In this document: positions 8,678 to 17,880 of the stretch, in pieces
Layout: every line of letters starts with the position of its first letter
Position numbering within the stretch: the stretch's first letter is position 1
Assembly: GCF_024722015.1 (NCBI RefSeq)
Contig: NZ_JANQBD010000002.1
Location: 62,001 to 126,000 of the forward strand
Origin: Paenibacillus radicis (ex Xue et al. 2023)
GTDB lineage: Bacteria > Bacillota > Bacilli > Paenibacillales > NBRC-103111
Direction of reading: 5' to 3'
Length of the DNA stretch: 64,000 nt
Made by a program: the position numbers and the translations under genes
The notes under the pieces: model-generated
Seen by the model: only the letters and a program-made list of their open reading frames with translations
Database searches by the model: none
Told to the model about the DNA's origin: nothing

Positions 8678-9646
8678 CTATCGCTTAGCTAATGCCAATA
8701 TTTCATCAGAAACGAGATCAGGGAGATATTGATGAATATAATGCTCGGTATCCTTGACCACATATTGCTTCGCTTGCAAGGACCATGAAGTAAATTCCGC
8801 TTCGTATTTGTTCCAGACGTCATTGCTAACCCCTAAGTAATCGGAGGTCAGCACGGTAAGCGGGAAAGGGAAGGCATTTTTGTCATCCAACACGACCTTT
8901 GCATTAACCTTGAATTGGCGGAGCTCGTCCTCTATATTGGCATTATCAAGCTTAAGTAATGAGGCTGTCAGGTCAATTTTCTTCAGATCATCCGGCACGA
9001 ACTTCAAGCCGTTGCGGATTGAGCGTGAACTTTCAATAACACTGTCAAAGCTAAAAAGCATCCGAATTACGCCTGTTTTTATGAGCAGCTTTTTGCTAAA
9101 TCCGTCAATTACTGGATCCGTATCATTGTAATAATATTCCGGGCTTCCGCCATCCACCATCACAATACCCTTTACCTCGCCCGGATACTTCTGTGCAAAC
9201 CGGAGCGTTTCGAGGGATCCTAGCGAATGTCCCACAAACAGGTAGGGCGGCTTTTGACCGGATGCTTTCAGCAACTCGTGTATTTCATTCGTTATTGTAT
9301 CAATGTTACGCTTCTTATCCGTCGTATCACTGTACCCATAGCCGAACCGGTCGTAAACTGCGAATTTCACATAAGGCGCGAGCCGTTCGTACAACGGAGA
9401 AAAATCAACATACGGATTAGCCGTGCCCAAACCGGAAGCGAATACAACCGTTACATCCCCTTGACCACCAGTAAATAAATGCATATTTTTCCCATCCACT
9501 TTGTATAGCTTGCCGCTGGGAGTATATGATTTCAGATCCTTCCGGACGCCCACCTGTTCATATATCGCACCTGATCCCAGTAAAAGTAGAATAACCACCA
9601 AGCCGATAATAACTGTTTTCCATAATCTTTTAAGCCATTTTTTCAT
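8678..9646 (-). CDS. Membrane-anchored alpha/beta hydrolase
   Basis: A 322-residue protein. An N-terminal membrane anchor (residues about 10-28, VIIGLVVILLLLGSGAIY) is followed by an alpha/beta hydrolase fold. The nucleophile elbow is GHSLGS, the oxyanion region VVFASGLGT, and a late His in DTEHYIHQ completes the likely triad. The active site should face outwards. Esterase or haloperoxidase-like activity is possible but the substrate is unknown. The ATG follows AAGGAGAG. The gene sits just upstream of the DUF3888 gene on the same strand (52-bp gap), so they may be co-transcribed. Confidence 0.82.
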   Translation of the reverse strand: MKKWLKRLWKTVIIGLVVILLLLGSGAIYEQVGVRKDLKSYTPSGKLYKVDGKNMHLFTGGQGDVTVVFASGLGTANPYVDFSPLYERLAPYVKFAVYDRFGYGYSDTTDKKRNIDTITNEIHELLKASGQKPPYLFVGHSLGSLETLRFAQKYPGEVKGIVMVDGGSPEYYYNDTDPVIDGFSKKLLIKTGVIRMLFSFDSVIESSRSIRNGLKFVPDDLKKIDLTASLLKLDNANIEDELRQFKVNAKVVLDDKNAFPFPLTVLTSDYLGVSNDVWNKYEAEFTSWSLQAKQYVVKDTEHYIHQYLPDLVSDEILALAKR

Positions 9647-9804
9647 CTATTACACTCTCCTTGTATTCCTTTTCATTATAAGTGCTCAATCTTAATAAAG
9701 AGAAAACAGCACCATAATTCCAGCTTAATTATTTATTCCCCTTTATGGTCGAATGTAAATATCATCCTCGATAACTTCATTAAAAGCTGCCCAATACATT
9801 AATA

Positions 9805-9850
9805 AAAACAAGGAACAGCTGCGACGGCAGAAACTGCTCCTTGTTTTGTT
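9805..9850 (-). terminator. Terminator after the AraC-type gene
   Basis: AACAAGGA and TCCTTGTT form a stem with a GC-rich inner part around CTGCGACGGCAG, flanked by AAAA and TTTTG. It lies 40 bases beyond the AraC-type stop and can act on both strands. Confidence 0.7.
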
Positions 9851-9890
9851 CAACTACCATTGCTCCCTCTAGACAGGTAAGATAGATTCC

Positions 9891-10667
9891 TCAATTTATA
9901 ATAGATAAATATTCAAATGCCGTTGTTCCATATACGCTTTTAAAGTGTTTATTTAAATGGGTTAAATCAAAAAAACCACATTCAGCTACTGCTGAATAAA
10001 TATCTCTATTTTTTTCGATTAACTGCTTTGCACGCTCGATCTTGCAGTTAAGAAAGTATTGGTAGGGTGAAATCCCGGTATGAGCCTTGAATAATCGGAT
10101 AAATTGAAATTTCGATAAATGAAGCTCTTTACATATCTCCTCAAGCTTAAGTACATGTTCTAAGTTGGCATGAAGCATATCCTTCGCTTTTCTAATTAGA
10201 GCGTTATCTTTCTTGTCGTCTATTGAAAGATTGGTTTGAATTAAGTTATCCGTGAGCGATAAGAGCAATTCACTGCACAAAACCTCATTTTTTTCGCTTA
10301 ATATTGCATGAGAAAGACTTAGTATTCGTTGTTCAAGTCTATGATCATACACAATTGGAGTTGAAAAACGTACGATATCTTTTTTCTCAATTACCTCTAA
10401 AAGCAATTCTGGTTTAATATAAAGCATGACATAATCAAGGCCTGTCTTATCATGGGCCATACCGTCATGCGCCTGTTCTGGATTAAAAAGCATAATCCCA
10501 TTTTGATAGGATAATTGTAAACTGCCCTCCAAATTATACTCTTGAATCCCACGCAATGTTACGCCTATTGCATACTCCTGGTGAGCGTGCTTTTTATATG
10601 TAAAATCAGTCATACTTGCTGACAACGCAGTAATACCTGCCGATTTTTTATAAATAAATTTGTTCAT
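9891..10667 (-). CDS. AraC family transcriptional regulator
   Basis: A 258-residue regulator. The N-terminal half is a cupin-like effector domain (AraC-binding type, with HQEYAIGVTLRG). The C-terminal half holds the two AraC helix-turn-helix motifs, seen as LEEICKELHLSKFQFIRLFKAHTGISPYQYFLNCKIERAKQLI and YSAVAECGFFDLTHLNKHFKSVYGTTAFEY when read in sections. ATG 10667 is favoured over a GTG at 10676 because GAGGTG lies six bases before it. It follows the LysE-type exporter gene by 25 bases and probably controls that transporter. Confidence 0.87.
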   Translation of the reverse strand: MNKFIYKKSAGITALSASMTDFTYKKHAHQEYAIGVTLRGIQEYNLEGSLQLSYQNGIMLFNPEQAHDGMAHDKTGLDYVMLYIKPELLLEVIEKKDIVRFSTPIVYDHRLEQRILSLSHAILSEKNEVLCSELLLSLTDNLIQTNLSIDDKKDNALIRKAKDMLHANLEHVLKLEEICKELHLSKFQFIRLFKAHTGISPYQYFLNCKIERAKQLIEKNRDIYSAVAECGFFDLTHLNKHFKSVYGTTAFEYLSIIN

Positions 10668-10692
10668 TCCATTCACCTCTAAATAAGCTTAC

Positions 10693-11268
10693 CTACATCC
10701 AGATCATAATTGCAACATAGGCGAGAGATAAGGCCATCCATATATTAACAGTCTTATTACGCTTCTGTAAAAACTCCTTGAAGATCGAACCGAAAAGAAC
10801 CCACGTCATAAATGCTAAAAATCCAATTAGCGTTATGGATAAAATACTTATCGTCACCGCAGAGATCGCGTTATAGTGGGGCATAACAAAAGTGGGGATA
10901 ACGGTCATTGTAAACAGCACTACCTTTGGATTAAAAAACTGCATTATAAAGCCTGACATAAATGTGGCCGTTCGGTTTACAGTTGGGCTTGATGTATCCA
11001 TTTTGTAGATTTGATAAGCAAGATAGAACATATAACAGCTTCCGATTATCTGCATCATAATTAATAATTTCGGTATTATCGGCATGAGCATCGTGTTCAA
11101 TATAGCAGAAATAGCAAGTAATAAACCAAAACCTGTAGTGGATCCATAGGTAAATTTCATTGCCTTTTTGGTCCCAGAATTATGCACGGTGGATAATATG
11201 ATAATATTAGTAGGTCCTGGGGTAAAAGTAGCAATCATACAGTAAATTAAAAATGATGTAGTATCCAT
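10693..11268 (-). CDS. LysE/RhtB family amino-acid exporter
   Basis: A 191-residue integral membrane protein with about six hydrophobic segments. The N-terminal motif TPGPTNIII matches the LysE/RhtB family (GPNN/GPTN loop), followed by STTGFGLLLAISA. It should export an amino acid or related metabolite. ATG 11268 follows AAAGGAG. The AraC-type gene downstream is on the same strand with a short gap, forming an exporter-regulator operon. Confidence 0.85.
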   Translation of the reverse strand: MDTTSFLIYCMIATFTPGPTNIIILSTVHNSGTKKAMKFTYGSTTGFGLLLAISAILNTMLMPIIPKLLIMMQIIGSCYMFYLAYQIYKMDTSSPTVNRTATFMSGFIMQFFNPKVVLFTMTVIPTFVMPHYNAISAVTISILSITLIGFLAFMTWVLFGSIFKEFLQKRNKTVNIWMALSLAYVAIMIWM

Positions 11269-11385
11269 GAGAAAACTCCTTTCAAGTTATTCTCAAATAC
11301 TACACCCTAAAATAAATGCCCTATAGTACATTATTGCAGATATAAAGCTTCTTCCGCCATGGATTTGTGTGGTCCCTGTCAGCCG

Positions 11386-11859
11386 TCAAGACATACTTGC
11401 CAGATGCTCCTCAAGACGATCCATGGTCTGTTCGGCACCCGGGACGGCATAAGTTTTCACCTTATCGAATACAGCGGCATTTTCTTCGAAAACTGTGCTA
11501 TAAGTGAGTTTGGTCTTACCTTCCAGATCCTCAAAGATTGCTGTCGCCAGAAAATGGGGAAATACGGCATGTTTGATGACGATTCGCTCGGGTTTAACGA
11601 CCTCCACAAAGATGTTGGTGTTGGGATAATCAACCCCATCAGGACCGTGCATGATAAACTCCCATGTACCGCCCGGTTGCATATCAAACTGCTGAAAAGT
11701 CGTCGTAAAACCTCGAGGTCCCCACCACTTCGACAAGTGCTCCTCTTTCGTCCAAGCATCAAACACAAGATCGCGTGGAGCATCAAATATGCGGGTGATC
11801 ACAATCTCGCGGTCACCTACTTGCGTTGCGATTTTGTTTGTTGCGTTGTTTGGGTTCAT
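11386..11859 (-). CDS. SRPBCC (AHSA1-like) domain protein
   Basis: A 157-residue START-like protein. The pattern VITRIFDAPRDLVFDAWTKEEHLSKWWGPRGF, read in short parts, is the characteristic N-terminal beta-strand and helix of the AHSA1 group. A C-terminal helix, EQTMDRLEEHL, follows. These bind hydrophobic ligands or act as Hsp90-activator-like proteins; the role is unknown. GGAGG lies seven bases before ATG 11859, so the longer frame from 11910 is not used. A long open frame on the opposite strand is its shadow. Confidence 0.82.
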   Translation of the reverse strand: MNPNNATNKIATQVGDREIVITRIFDAPRDLVFDAWTKEEHLSKWWGPRGFTTTFQQFDMQPGGTWEFIMHGPDGVDYPNTNIFVEVVKPERIVIKHAVFPHFLATAIFEDLEGKTKLTYSTVFEENAAVFDKVKTYAVPGAEQTMDRLEEHLASMS

Positions 11860-11968
11860 GTCCATCCCTCCAAAATGAATTTGATTTTGACTTGTAAAAA
11901 CCAATATCACTAAGCAGCTTCACTTGCGTTCTTTTCCATTTTTATATAATCATACCCCAAATAGATCC

Positions 11969-12541
11969 TCAGTTAAACGTTGCGGTCCTTGTATTTCCGT
12001 CCCACTCAACTTGAATACCTAGTATTTCCGCAAGCTGTCTCACAGGTAAAAATGTCACATTGTTTTTAATCATGGGTACCACTTCCTCCAATTGCACCTT
12101 TTCACCGTCAACTAAGATATCGGATTTTCCGATATGCATGATGATACTCTTACCGTCCTTGGTCAACGTAATCTTCTCTTGACTTTGTTCCCAACTCACT
12201 TCAAACCCGAATCCGTCCGCAATAGCTCGCAACGGAACCATGGTTCGTCCGTTCTCGATAAATGGCACTCCCCCACTGTCTATGAGATGCAGATATCTCC
12301 CGTTCACAAGGATCATAACTTGATTCTTCTTTGCTTCCTCACACGAAGGCAGTTCCACTTCTATCCTCTTGCCATCTGTTTCTATACCCATCTTCTTAGG
12401 GATTCCATCCCTGTTTTGGTAACATGATTGTAGAGGTACTGCATCGGACCAAAAGAATTCCCTTTCGGCATTCGCCGTATTTCCAATCGCTAGTGCACAT
12501 AGCAGCCCGAGTGTACTGTACTTCCATTTAGATTTTAACAA
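11969..12541 (-). CDS. Copper amine oxidase N-terminal-like domain protein, secreted
   Basis: A 190-residue exported protein. A signal peptide (KWKYSTLGLLCALAIGNTANA) precedes two copies of the copper-amine-oxidase N1-like domain: VNGRYLHL with TMVPLRAIADGFGFEVSWE, then VDGEKVQLEE with TFLPVRQLAEILGIQVEWD. In Paenibacillus this domain is a common cell-surface module rather than an enzyme. TTG 12541 follows GGAG at nine bases and gives a standard signal peptide. An ATG at 12604 is in frame but would bury the signal. Confidence 0.75.
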   Translation of the reverse strand: MLKSKWKYSTLGLLCALAIGNTANAEREFFWSDAVPLQSCYQNRDGIPKKMGIETDGKRIEVELPSCEEAKKNQVMILVNGRYLHLIDSGGVPFIENGRTMVPLRAIADGFGFEVSWEQSQEKITLTKDGKSIIMHIGKSDILVDGEKVQLEEVVPMIKNNVTFLPVRQLAEILGIQVEWDGNTRTATFN

Positions 12542-12632
12542 TTCTATCAGCTCCAGTTTCCTTTTTATTGTATTGTGAGTTTGCATCCTGTTAATCATGG
12601 GCAATGACTTCTGAGACAGCCTATTTGACGAT

Positions 12633-14534
12633 TCAAGAGGACCCTTTTATTAATTCTAATTGGGGTTTTCTAGCGGGAATCCATTGTGGCCATTGAGTTT
12701 CTTCTTCGCCGCTTTTATAAGTGAAAATTTCTACTTTCACCTTATCTTCCTCTTCTCCGCTTGCCACAATCTTGAATGTGCGGTTAACGTTACTATCCCC
12801 AGGTGTAAAGATAGATCGAATACCGCTTCGAACTGCAGGATTCCAGTACACCGCTGTACCTGTTGCCTCATCAATGACAGCCAAGCCAATAGATGGCGAA
12901 ATGTTCGTCGTTTCTTTGACATCGATGGCTAAGGTTTCTCCGCTTTTCATAACAAAGGATTTTCCGAGCTGAGCACCCTGAGTACCGTCGGCACTTTCGT
13001 CACTTATAGTTCTAGGCAGCTTCGAGCTACTATTGAAAATATCTGTTATTTTAGCTTTATTGTCATAGACTGTTAGCTGCTTGTACCCGGTAATATCGTC
13101 GTTATTCGTTTTGGATAATTCAAATGTAAATTCTTTAGGGGCCAAGATTTCATAAATCACATACACTCCGCGCTGGAGAACCTGATCGATAAACGCGGTA
13201 TGATCATACTGATATTTCTTGTTAGAGTACTTCAATTCAAAAGCAATTTGATTCATAATCATTTTTTTAATGACGCTATCCTCTTTATAGGCTGCTGCCT
13301 TGTCGGCAAAAGCGACAGTTACGGTTCGATCCTGTACGGAAAAATTTTTTTTGATCATGTCGGCAACCGTGGAGTCGTCTTTGTCTTTCCATAGGATGCC
13401 CACCTTATAGTAAGGCTCTGTGCGGTTAAAAGAATCGAGTTTCAACCCATTTGCATCGATATACAGATTTGTTGCAAAAACGCGCATTTTAGATTTTCCC
13501 AGCGTGGATTGTACATTTCCTTCTAATGTATCGTTTATATTGTAATAGGTCTTAATTCCTCCGCTATACTCCGTAATCGGTTGGGATGTTTTCGCAAATA
13601 CCATAGATGATGAGAAAAGAGAAACGGCCGCTATCATAACGGCGAATACGATCCCAAAGAATGTCTGGCCTCTTCCTTTACTCCGGTTCATAATCAGCTT
13701 AAATCTTCTGTATAGCTGCTTTTTAGGCTGTGCCAGGCCGCTATTTAAAGCAGGAGACGCTTGAGAAGCAAAATGCAAAATCATTTCGCTATAGCGCTTC
13801 TTGTCCATGGGCTTCATCGTTTTGGATAGGGCTTCATCCACAGAGTATTCGCATGCTTCGGTTATATTGGCCAAAGCCAGATAAGAAACCGGATTAAACC
13901 AGTGCAGGCAGTTCACGATCACTGCAAAAAGTTTAATCCAGGCGTCTTTTTGCTTAAAATGAATCAATTCATGATTTAATGCTAGCTGGTAATCTTCCGT
14001 ACTCATGTTTGTATTGGGAAATACAATTTGAGGATTAACGAAACCGATTAACATAGGCGAATGCACGTTTGAACTGGCTAGCACATTCAGGTTCCCTACC
14101 TTATCGATCCTGACACCTCGAAGCGCCTTGCGCTTGAATCGAAAGTAATTCAAGAAATAGAGACACAGCATGATCGCAAAACCGCTGACCCAGATCCCAA
14201 GGATCCATGCTTCCGTGGATAGAACAGGAGAATTATTAGTAGTATCGGACGGGATCCCTTCGCTAAAGGGTATAAGTGGTTCCAAGGCTTTTGTCTCTGT
14301 GGCCGTCAGCGAATTTCCGGTAAGTAAAGCTGTACTTGTATCCGGAATCAGGAACTGAGGAAAAAGGGCTGGCACCTTGAAATTGAGCGGCACTATAAAC
14401 AGTAACAAAGCTGACAAACAGACGTAATAATACCAGCGGCCACCGCATTTTGCAGCAAGCTTCGTTTTAAAAAGAATGAGGCACAAACTTGCGATACTGC
14501 CAGCGAGGGAGGTCATAAGCAGCCATTTAATCAT
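12633..14534 (-). CDS. M56 family membrane metallopeptidase (BlaR1/MecR1-like)
   Basis: A 633-residue sensor-type protein. Membrane segments in the first ~200 residues surround the zinc protease motif HELIHFKQKDAW (HExxH). A further membrane segment (FFGIVFAVMIAAVSLF) leads to a long extracellular domain of about 300 residues that lacks a recognisable penicillin-binding (SxxK) domain, so the signal differs from BlaR1. ATG 14534 overlaps the BlaI-type stop (ATGATTAA). On sensing its signal it should cleave the BlaI-type repressor encoded upstream. Earlier in-frame starts would overlap that gene by 89 bases and lack a ribosome site. Confidence 0.8.
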   Translation of the reverse strand: MIKWLLMTSLAGSIASLCLILFKTKLAAKCGGRWYYYVCLSALLLFIVPLNFKVPALFPQFLIPDTSTALLTGNSLTATETKALEPLIPFSEGIPSDTTNNSPVLSTEAWILGIWVSGFAIMLCLYFLNYFRFKRKALRGVRIDKVGNLNVLASSNVHSPMLIGFVNPQIVFPNTNMSTEDYQLALNHELIHFKQKDAWIKLFAVIVNCLHWFNPVSYLALANITEACEYSVDEALSKTMKPMDKKRYSEMILHFASQASPALNSGLAQPKKQLYRRFKLIMNRSKGRGQTFFGIVFAVMIAAVSLFSSSMVFAKTSQPITEYSGGIKTYYNINDTLEGNVQSTLGKSKMRVFATNLYIDANGLKLDSFNRTEPYYKVGILWKDKDDSTVADMIKKNFSVQDRTVTVAFADKAAAYKEDSVIKKMIMNQIAFELKYSNKKYQYDHTAFIDQVLQRGVYVIYEILAPKEFTFELSKTNNDDITGYKQLTVYDNKAKITDIFNSSSKLPRTISDESADGTQGAQLGKSFVMKSGETLAIDVKETTNISPSIGLAVIDEATGTAVYWNPAVRSGIRSIFTPGDSNVNRTFKIVASGEEEDKVKVEIFTYKSGEEETQWPQWIPARKPQLELIKGSS

Positions 14535-14898
14535 GAGAATCGGCCTCTCTGTTAATAAATTCACGGAGCTCGTCAATATCCTTTTTGGTGAGATTCTCAT
14601 CCTTGAATAAGGCACTGATCAGGCTTTTGGCAGAGCCGTTATGAATGGCGCGTACGAAGCTCTGCGTCTGCATTTTTTGATATTCCTTTTCGCTTATAGC
14701 CGCCCAATATTCATAAGCGTGGGAGCGCCCGAGCTTGATGGAATGCAGAGCGCCTTTGTCAATCAATCTGCCGGCTAGGGTGAGTAGCGTCGTAATTTTT
14801 TTGTCGGGCAATTTTTCGGCTATCTCCTTGGTCGTCATCCTTTCTCCGCACTCCCATACCACTTGCATAATCTCCATTTCTGCCTTGGTAATTTGCAT
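14527..14898 (-). CDS. BlaI/MecI/CopY family repressor
   Basis: A 123-residue winged-helix repressor. The pattern TKAEMEIMQVVWECGERMTTKEIAEKL at the N-terminus and TLAGRLIDKGAL in the recognition region are typical of BlaI/MecI. The C-terminal part (FKDENLTKKDIDELREFI) is the dimerisation and cleavage-linked domain. The start is ATG 14898 after AGGAGAG. A dyad operator with TACAnnnTGTA cores sits 23 bases upstream. With the overlapping M56 gene it forms a sense-and-cleave regulatory pair. Confidence 0.85.
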   Translation of the reverse strand: MQITKAEMEIMQVVWECGERMTTKEIAEKLPDKKITTLLTLAGRLIDKGALHSIKLGRSHAYEYWAAISEKEYQKMQTQSFVRAIHNGSAKSLISALFKDENLTKKDIDELREFINREADSHD

Positions 14899-14920
14899 AG
14901 CAACAACATCTCTCCTTTTT

Positions 14921-14962
14921 CGTTTCTACAACTTGTTATTTATTATACAAGATGTAGAAACG
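14921..14962. promoter_or_regulatory. BlaI-type operator dyad
   Basis: CGTTTCTACAACTTGT (14921-14936) and ACAAGATGTAGAAACG (14947-14962) are inverted repeats with one mismatch. Each arm holds a TACA-three-TGT(A) core like known BlaI/MecI sites. It lies immediately upstream of the BlaI-type start. Confidence 0.75.
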
Positions 14963-15222
14963 AAAAACAATACATTGCTATTGATCAATTGGGGAGTGGA
15001 AATCGGGAAGAAAAGCTTCTGATCGAAGCCCTTTCGAGGAAGAGACATTCGTGTCTAAGTTGCAGCTTTTCTTGCAATATCAGACTTCTTCAGCTCCGCT
15101 GAACACTTATAACGGCTGATATTATAATAAAAATCTATTATTTTATCGTGTGGGGGTGCGTTTCGAGGGAAGGTTATATCCATTTTAACCACGAGGGCAG
15201 CTGCCGTGGCAATCTACCCCAA

Positions 15223-15642
15223 TTATTCATATACCATAACCCAATATCTTTCTTCTGGTTTACCTTCTTCAACAACTTTCTTCCAACCATTATTCTCATA
15301 AAACTTCATCGCTTTTTGATTTTCGGATACACATTTCAATTTTACTGGTTTATTCATTTTTTCTATGGAGGCTTTAACCAATTGCCCACCAACACCCTTA
15401 CCTGAGAAATCAGGGTGAACAAATAAATTATGAATAAAATCATCTGGCAGGTACAAAGAAGCAAATCCAAGGATACGAGTATCTTCCTCTGCCAAAATTA
15501 TATACTCTCCTGCAGTATGCTTATCAAAGTCTTCTAAAGTCATTTCGTCGGTATCTGCCCAATGAAAACTTTTACGGCGAGATTCTAGATATATAAGTCT
15601 TAAATCAGGGTAGTCTAATTCATTGGCTACTCTAATAATCAT
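15223..15642 (-). CDS. GNAT family N-acetyltransferase
   Basis: A 139-residue GNAT. Motif A reads LFVHPDFSGKGVGGQLVKA and is followed by VSENQKAMKFYENNGWKKV, both standard for the fold. It should use acetyl-CoA on an unknown small acceptor. The ATG at 15642 follows GTGAGAG. The gene is isolated: about 400 bases of non-coding DNA lie upstream and the BlaI operator region lies downstream. Confidence 0.85.
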   Translation of the reverse strand: MIIRVANELDYPDLRLIYLESRRKSFHWADTDEMTLEDFDKHTAGEYIILAEEDTRILGFASLYLPDDFIHNLFVHPDFSGKGVGGQLVKASIEKMNKPVKLKCVSENQKAMKFYENNGWKKVVEEGKPEERYWVMVYE

Positions 15643-16039
15643 ATTTTCACTCTCACTTTCTTCTATATAAATGGGCTCAACAGCTCAACCTCAAAATCAG
15701 TACTTGACCCTCATCCGACCACTAGTCCTCACAAAATCCTGCAAAAACGCAGTTAATTTCATACCGGAATGGCTATAGAGAGAACAAACCTGCAAAAGTA
15801 CAGCAATTTTCATGGAAAACGCTCCGATTCAGCTAAGAATGGAAAAATAAATGCACATTTGCATGAATTCATTAAGACTTCAGATATACCGGCCAAAGGC
15901 TGTATAAATGCAGGTTCTTGGGAGTGGGGTTCGACCGACCGCCATGCAATGCCGCAACGCGCGCCTGAGATTCGCGCGCGTTGAGCAAGCAATGGCTTCG
16001 AGTCGAATAAAGTCGTGTGCGCTTTAAAAATGTAATGGG
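15643..16039. other. Non-coding stretch with repeats and a GC hairpin
   Basis: No gene found. Two imperfect direct repeats of the form CCTGCAAAAnnCAGnnAnTTTCAT lie near 15737-15766 and 15790-15818. A perfect nine-base stem, CAACGCGCG (15955-15963) with CGCGCGTTG (15975-15983), follows, without a T-tract on the minus strand. Confidence 0.5.
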
Positions 16040-16438
16040 TTATTCAATAGCTTGGTGCCATGTATCTTCGAAATCTTTGAAATTATTAAATCCGATTTTT
16101 TTATAAAAACCTTTAGATTCAGGAGCGGAAATAAGGAACATCAATGTATCTTTTTCTAATTGTGGTTTTAAATGCTCGACTAGTCCCTTGCCGATTCCCA
16201 TTCCCTGGTACTCAGGGTCAACAGCTATATCGTTAATGTAACAATCAAAGCAAAAGTCTGTGAATGCTCTCAGGAAACCTACTAACTTCCCATTATGCCA
16301 AGCGGATATTTTAATATTTGCATTCTTTAACATCAAATCCATTCGTCTCTCGTCGTTAGGTCGTCTTAAAGCAGCTTTGTTGTATAGTGCTATGACTTCC
16401 TTCAATGATGGTGTTTCATCGCTTTTATAAATTATCAT
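16040..16438 (-). CDS. GNAT family N-acetyltransferase
   Basis: A 132-residue GNAT. Motif A is INDIAVDPEYQGMGIGKGLVEHL, preceded by GFLRAFTDFCFDCYI, as in the small GNATs near ElaA/YjcF. The late motif ESKGFYKKIGFNNF is present. ATG 16438 follows AAGGAGG and starts four bases after the kinase stop, which argues for translational coupling with the phosphotransferase upstream. The longer frame from 16504 would overlap that gene without a ribosome site. Confidence 0.85.
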   Translation of the reverse strand: MIIYKSDETPSLKEVIALYNKAALRRPNDERRMDLMLKNANIKISAWHNGKLVGFLRAFTDFCFDCYINDIAVDPEYQGMGIGKGLVEHLKPQLEKDTLMFLISAPESKGFYKKIGFNNFKDFEDTWHQAIE

Positions 16439-16442
16439 TAGT

Positions 16443-17486
16443 TCAGACCTCCTTTCGATATTGATCCACTTTATTAAGATTTCCATAAATCCAACAATTA
16501 ACATTCAAATAGCTTTTTATATCATTCGCAATCGCTTCTCGAACAGCCTCATCATCAAACTCCAACAAACCGCTCATATATTCGTGCAAATAATAGAAAA
16601 AGCTCAAATAACAATAAAATGCCAGCCGATCCTGGCTTACTTTATAATGAAGGCCCTCTAATTCCAATATTTCATTGAGCAAAATAATTTGCTTCTCATC
16701 ATGAAGATAAGGCCATATATCCCGTTCTATCGGCGCAAGCATCAGATGATCCCAATCGATAATTGTAAATTGTTCGCCTTGAATAATGACGTTCCCCCCG
16801 ACATCGCCGCTTGTGATGTGGAAATGGGTTAAGTCATTTTTGTTTTTATCAGCAAATTGCATCAATCGGTCAGCATAATGTTCGATTATCCGGCTATTCC
16901 CTTCCAACAAGCGCACAGCTTCTAATACAGAAGGTGATGATGCAATTTTAAGCTTGGTAAGATTCCTGTAATACTCATCCATGTAGTTGATGTTAAAATT
17001 TTCCTCTATTATTTGAACGTTTTGAACTGGAACTTTGTATATGTGCGCCAATTTATGAAACAAATCCGATAATGGATAATCCTCTGTATGCTCACCTTCG
17101 ACATAATGAAATACGCCCACCACACCATCATTAAAAATACTGTACAATTGCTCATCTATCGTCTTTTTAATCTTACTAATAAAGTCAATCCCATTCTGAT
17201 TCATATGTTCCACTATTGCAAAGCTGTTCATATATCTTGACTTGTGTGGCCCCAAATAAACGAGTTTGGCAAAATAAGTGTCACATTCTGTATCGATCTT
17301 CCACGTCTCCCCATGGTATCCACGCTTTGCTGCGGCAATATTATGGATTCCCAATCCATATTTTGCTTCAATAAACTCTTTTAACTGACTAATATAGGTT
17401 TCATCACGATACTTTTCAAAAAAAATAATACAACACCCCCTGCATACAAAATAAATACTCTTCCATTCTTGATCATAAGCCCGCAT
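16443..17486 (-). CDS. APH-like phosphotransferase (aminoglycoside phosphotransferase family)
   Basis: A 347-residue protein kinase-like small-molecule kinase. The catalytic loop is FHITSGDVGGNVII (HxTxGD-x3-N, the APH Brenner-like motif) followed by the DFG-equivalent IIDWDHL. An N-lobe with FAKLVY may hold the ATP-anchoring Lys. The substrate may be an antibiotic, a choline-like alcohol or a homoserine-like metabolite. The start is uncertain: ATG 17486 has only a weak GAG ribosome site and the first 20 residues look atypical. It is coupled to the downstream GNAT gene. Confidence 0.75.
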   Translation of the reverse strand: MRAYDQEWKSIYFVCRGCCIIFFEKYRDETYISQLKEFIEAKYGLGIHNIAAAKRGYHGETWKIDTECDTYFAKLVYLGPHKSRYMNSFAIVEHMNQNGIDFISKIKKTIDEQLYSIFNDGVVGVFHYVEGEHTEDYPLSDLFHKLAHIYKVPVQNVQIIEENFNINYMDEYYRNLTKLKIASSPSVLEAVRLLEGNSRIIEHYADRLMQFADKNKNDLTHFHITSGDVGGNVIIQGEQFTIIDWDHLMLAPIERDIWPYLHDEKQIILLNEILELEGLHYKVSQDRLAFYCYLSFFYYLHEYMSGLLEFDDEAVREAIANDIKSYLNVNCWIYGNLNKVDQYRKEV

Positions 17487-17518
17487 TTATTTCTCATAAT
17501 GTTTTATTCGCTTCACTC

Positions 17519-17612
17519 CTCAACTATCCTGCCCGCCCCAACAAGGCTGCCGATCTAAGGCGGCAGCCTCGTCTTGGTTGTTTATTCAGCTATCGTTTTC
17601 CGATAGTTCAAG
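17519..17612. repeat. Dispersed two-hairpin element, full-length copy
   Basis: The three parts in order are TCAACTATCCTGCCCG, a GGCTGCC/GGCAGCC stem (17545-17568), and AGCTATCGTTTTCCGATAG then TTCAA (17588-17611). The same order is seen at 27115-27214. It lies in a gene-free stretch that runs to the aldolase gene. Confidence 0.7.
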
Positions 17613-17867
17613 CGCTATATGCTAAATAGCAGCCCTTTTGCCGTTTCCATGCAAAAGCCCCTCCTCTGCATGTTCAACCCGACCATCAAATCGTCGTCCA
17701 ACGTACTAATGGCTCTTACAAGTAGAGGATTATTACTTAGCCAAAATGCCGATAAAATCCTTATTCTTCAAGTGTCCTCCCCTATTTTCTCACACGAAAG
17801 GAGGTGCAGCAGAAGAAAGCCAACGAGGCACATAAAAAAGCCCGCGCTCATAAAAAGCACAGGCTCC
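17613..17867. other. Non-coding stretch, possible coding remnant
   Basis: No convincing gene. On the minus strand a frame of about 50 codons without a proper start ends at about 17625 and reads LSNNPLLVRAISTLDDDL then GFCMETAKGLLFSI. This could be the tail of a lost gene. Near 17830-17860 a hairpin (AGCCCGCGCTC with GAGC-rich partner) precedes the aldolase end. Confidence 0.3.
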
Positions 17868-17880
17868 GCTATCGCTTCCG

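Noticed and set aside
11359..11913. Plus-strand open frame of 184 codons
   Set aside because: It is the complement of the SRPBCC gene, which has a good ribosome site and clear family motifs.
15769..15992. Short frames on both strands around the GC hairpin
   Set aside because: They consist of repeat and hairpin sequence and have no ribosome sites.
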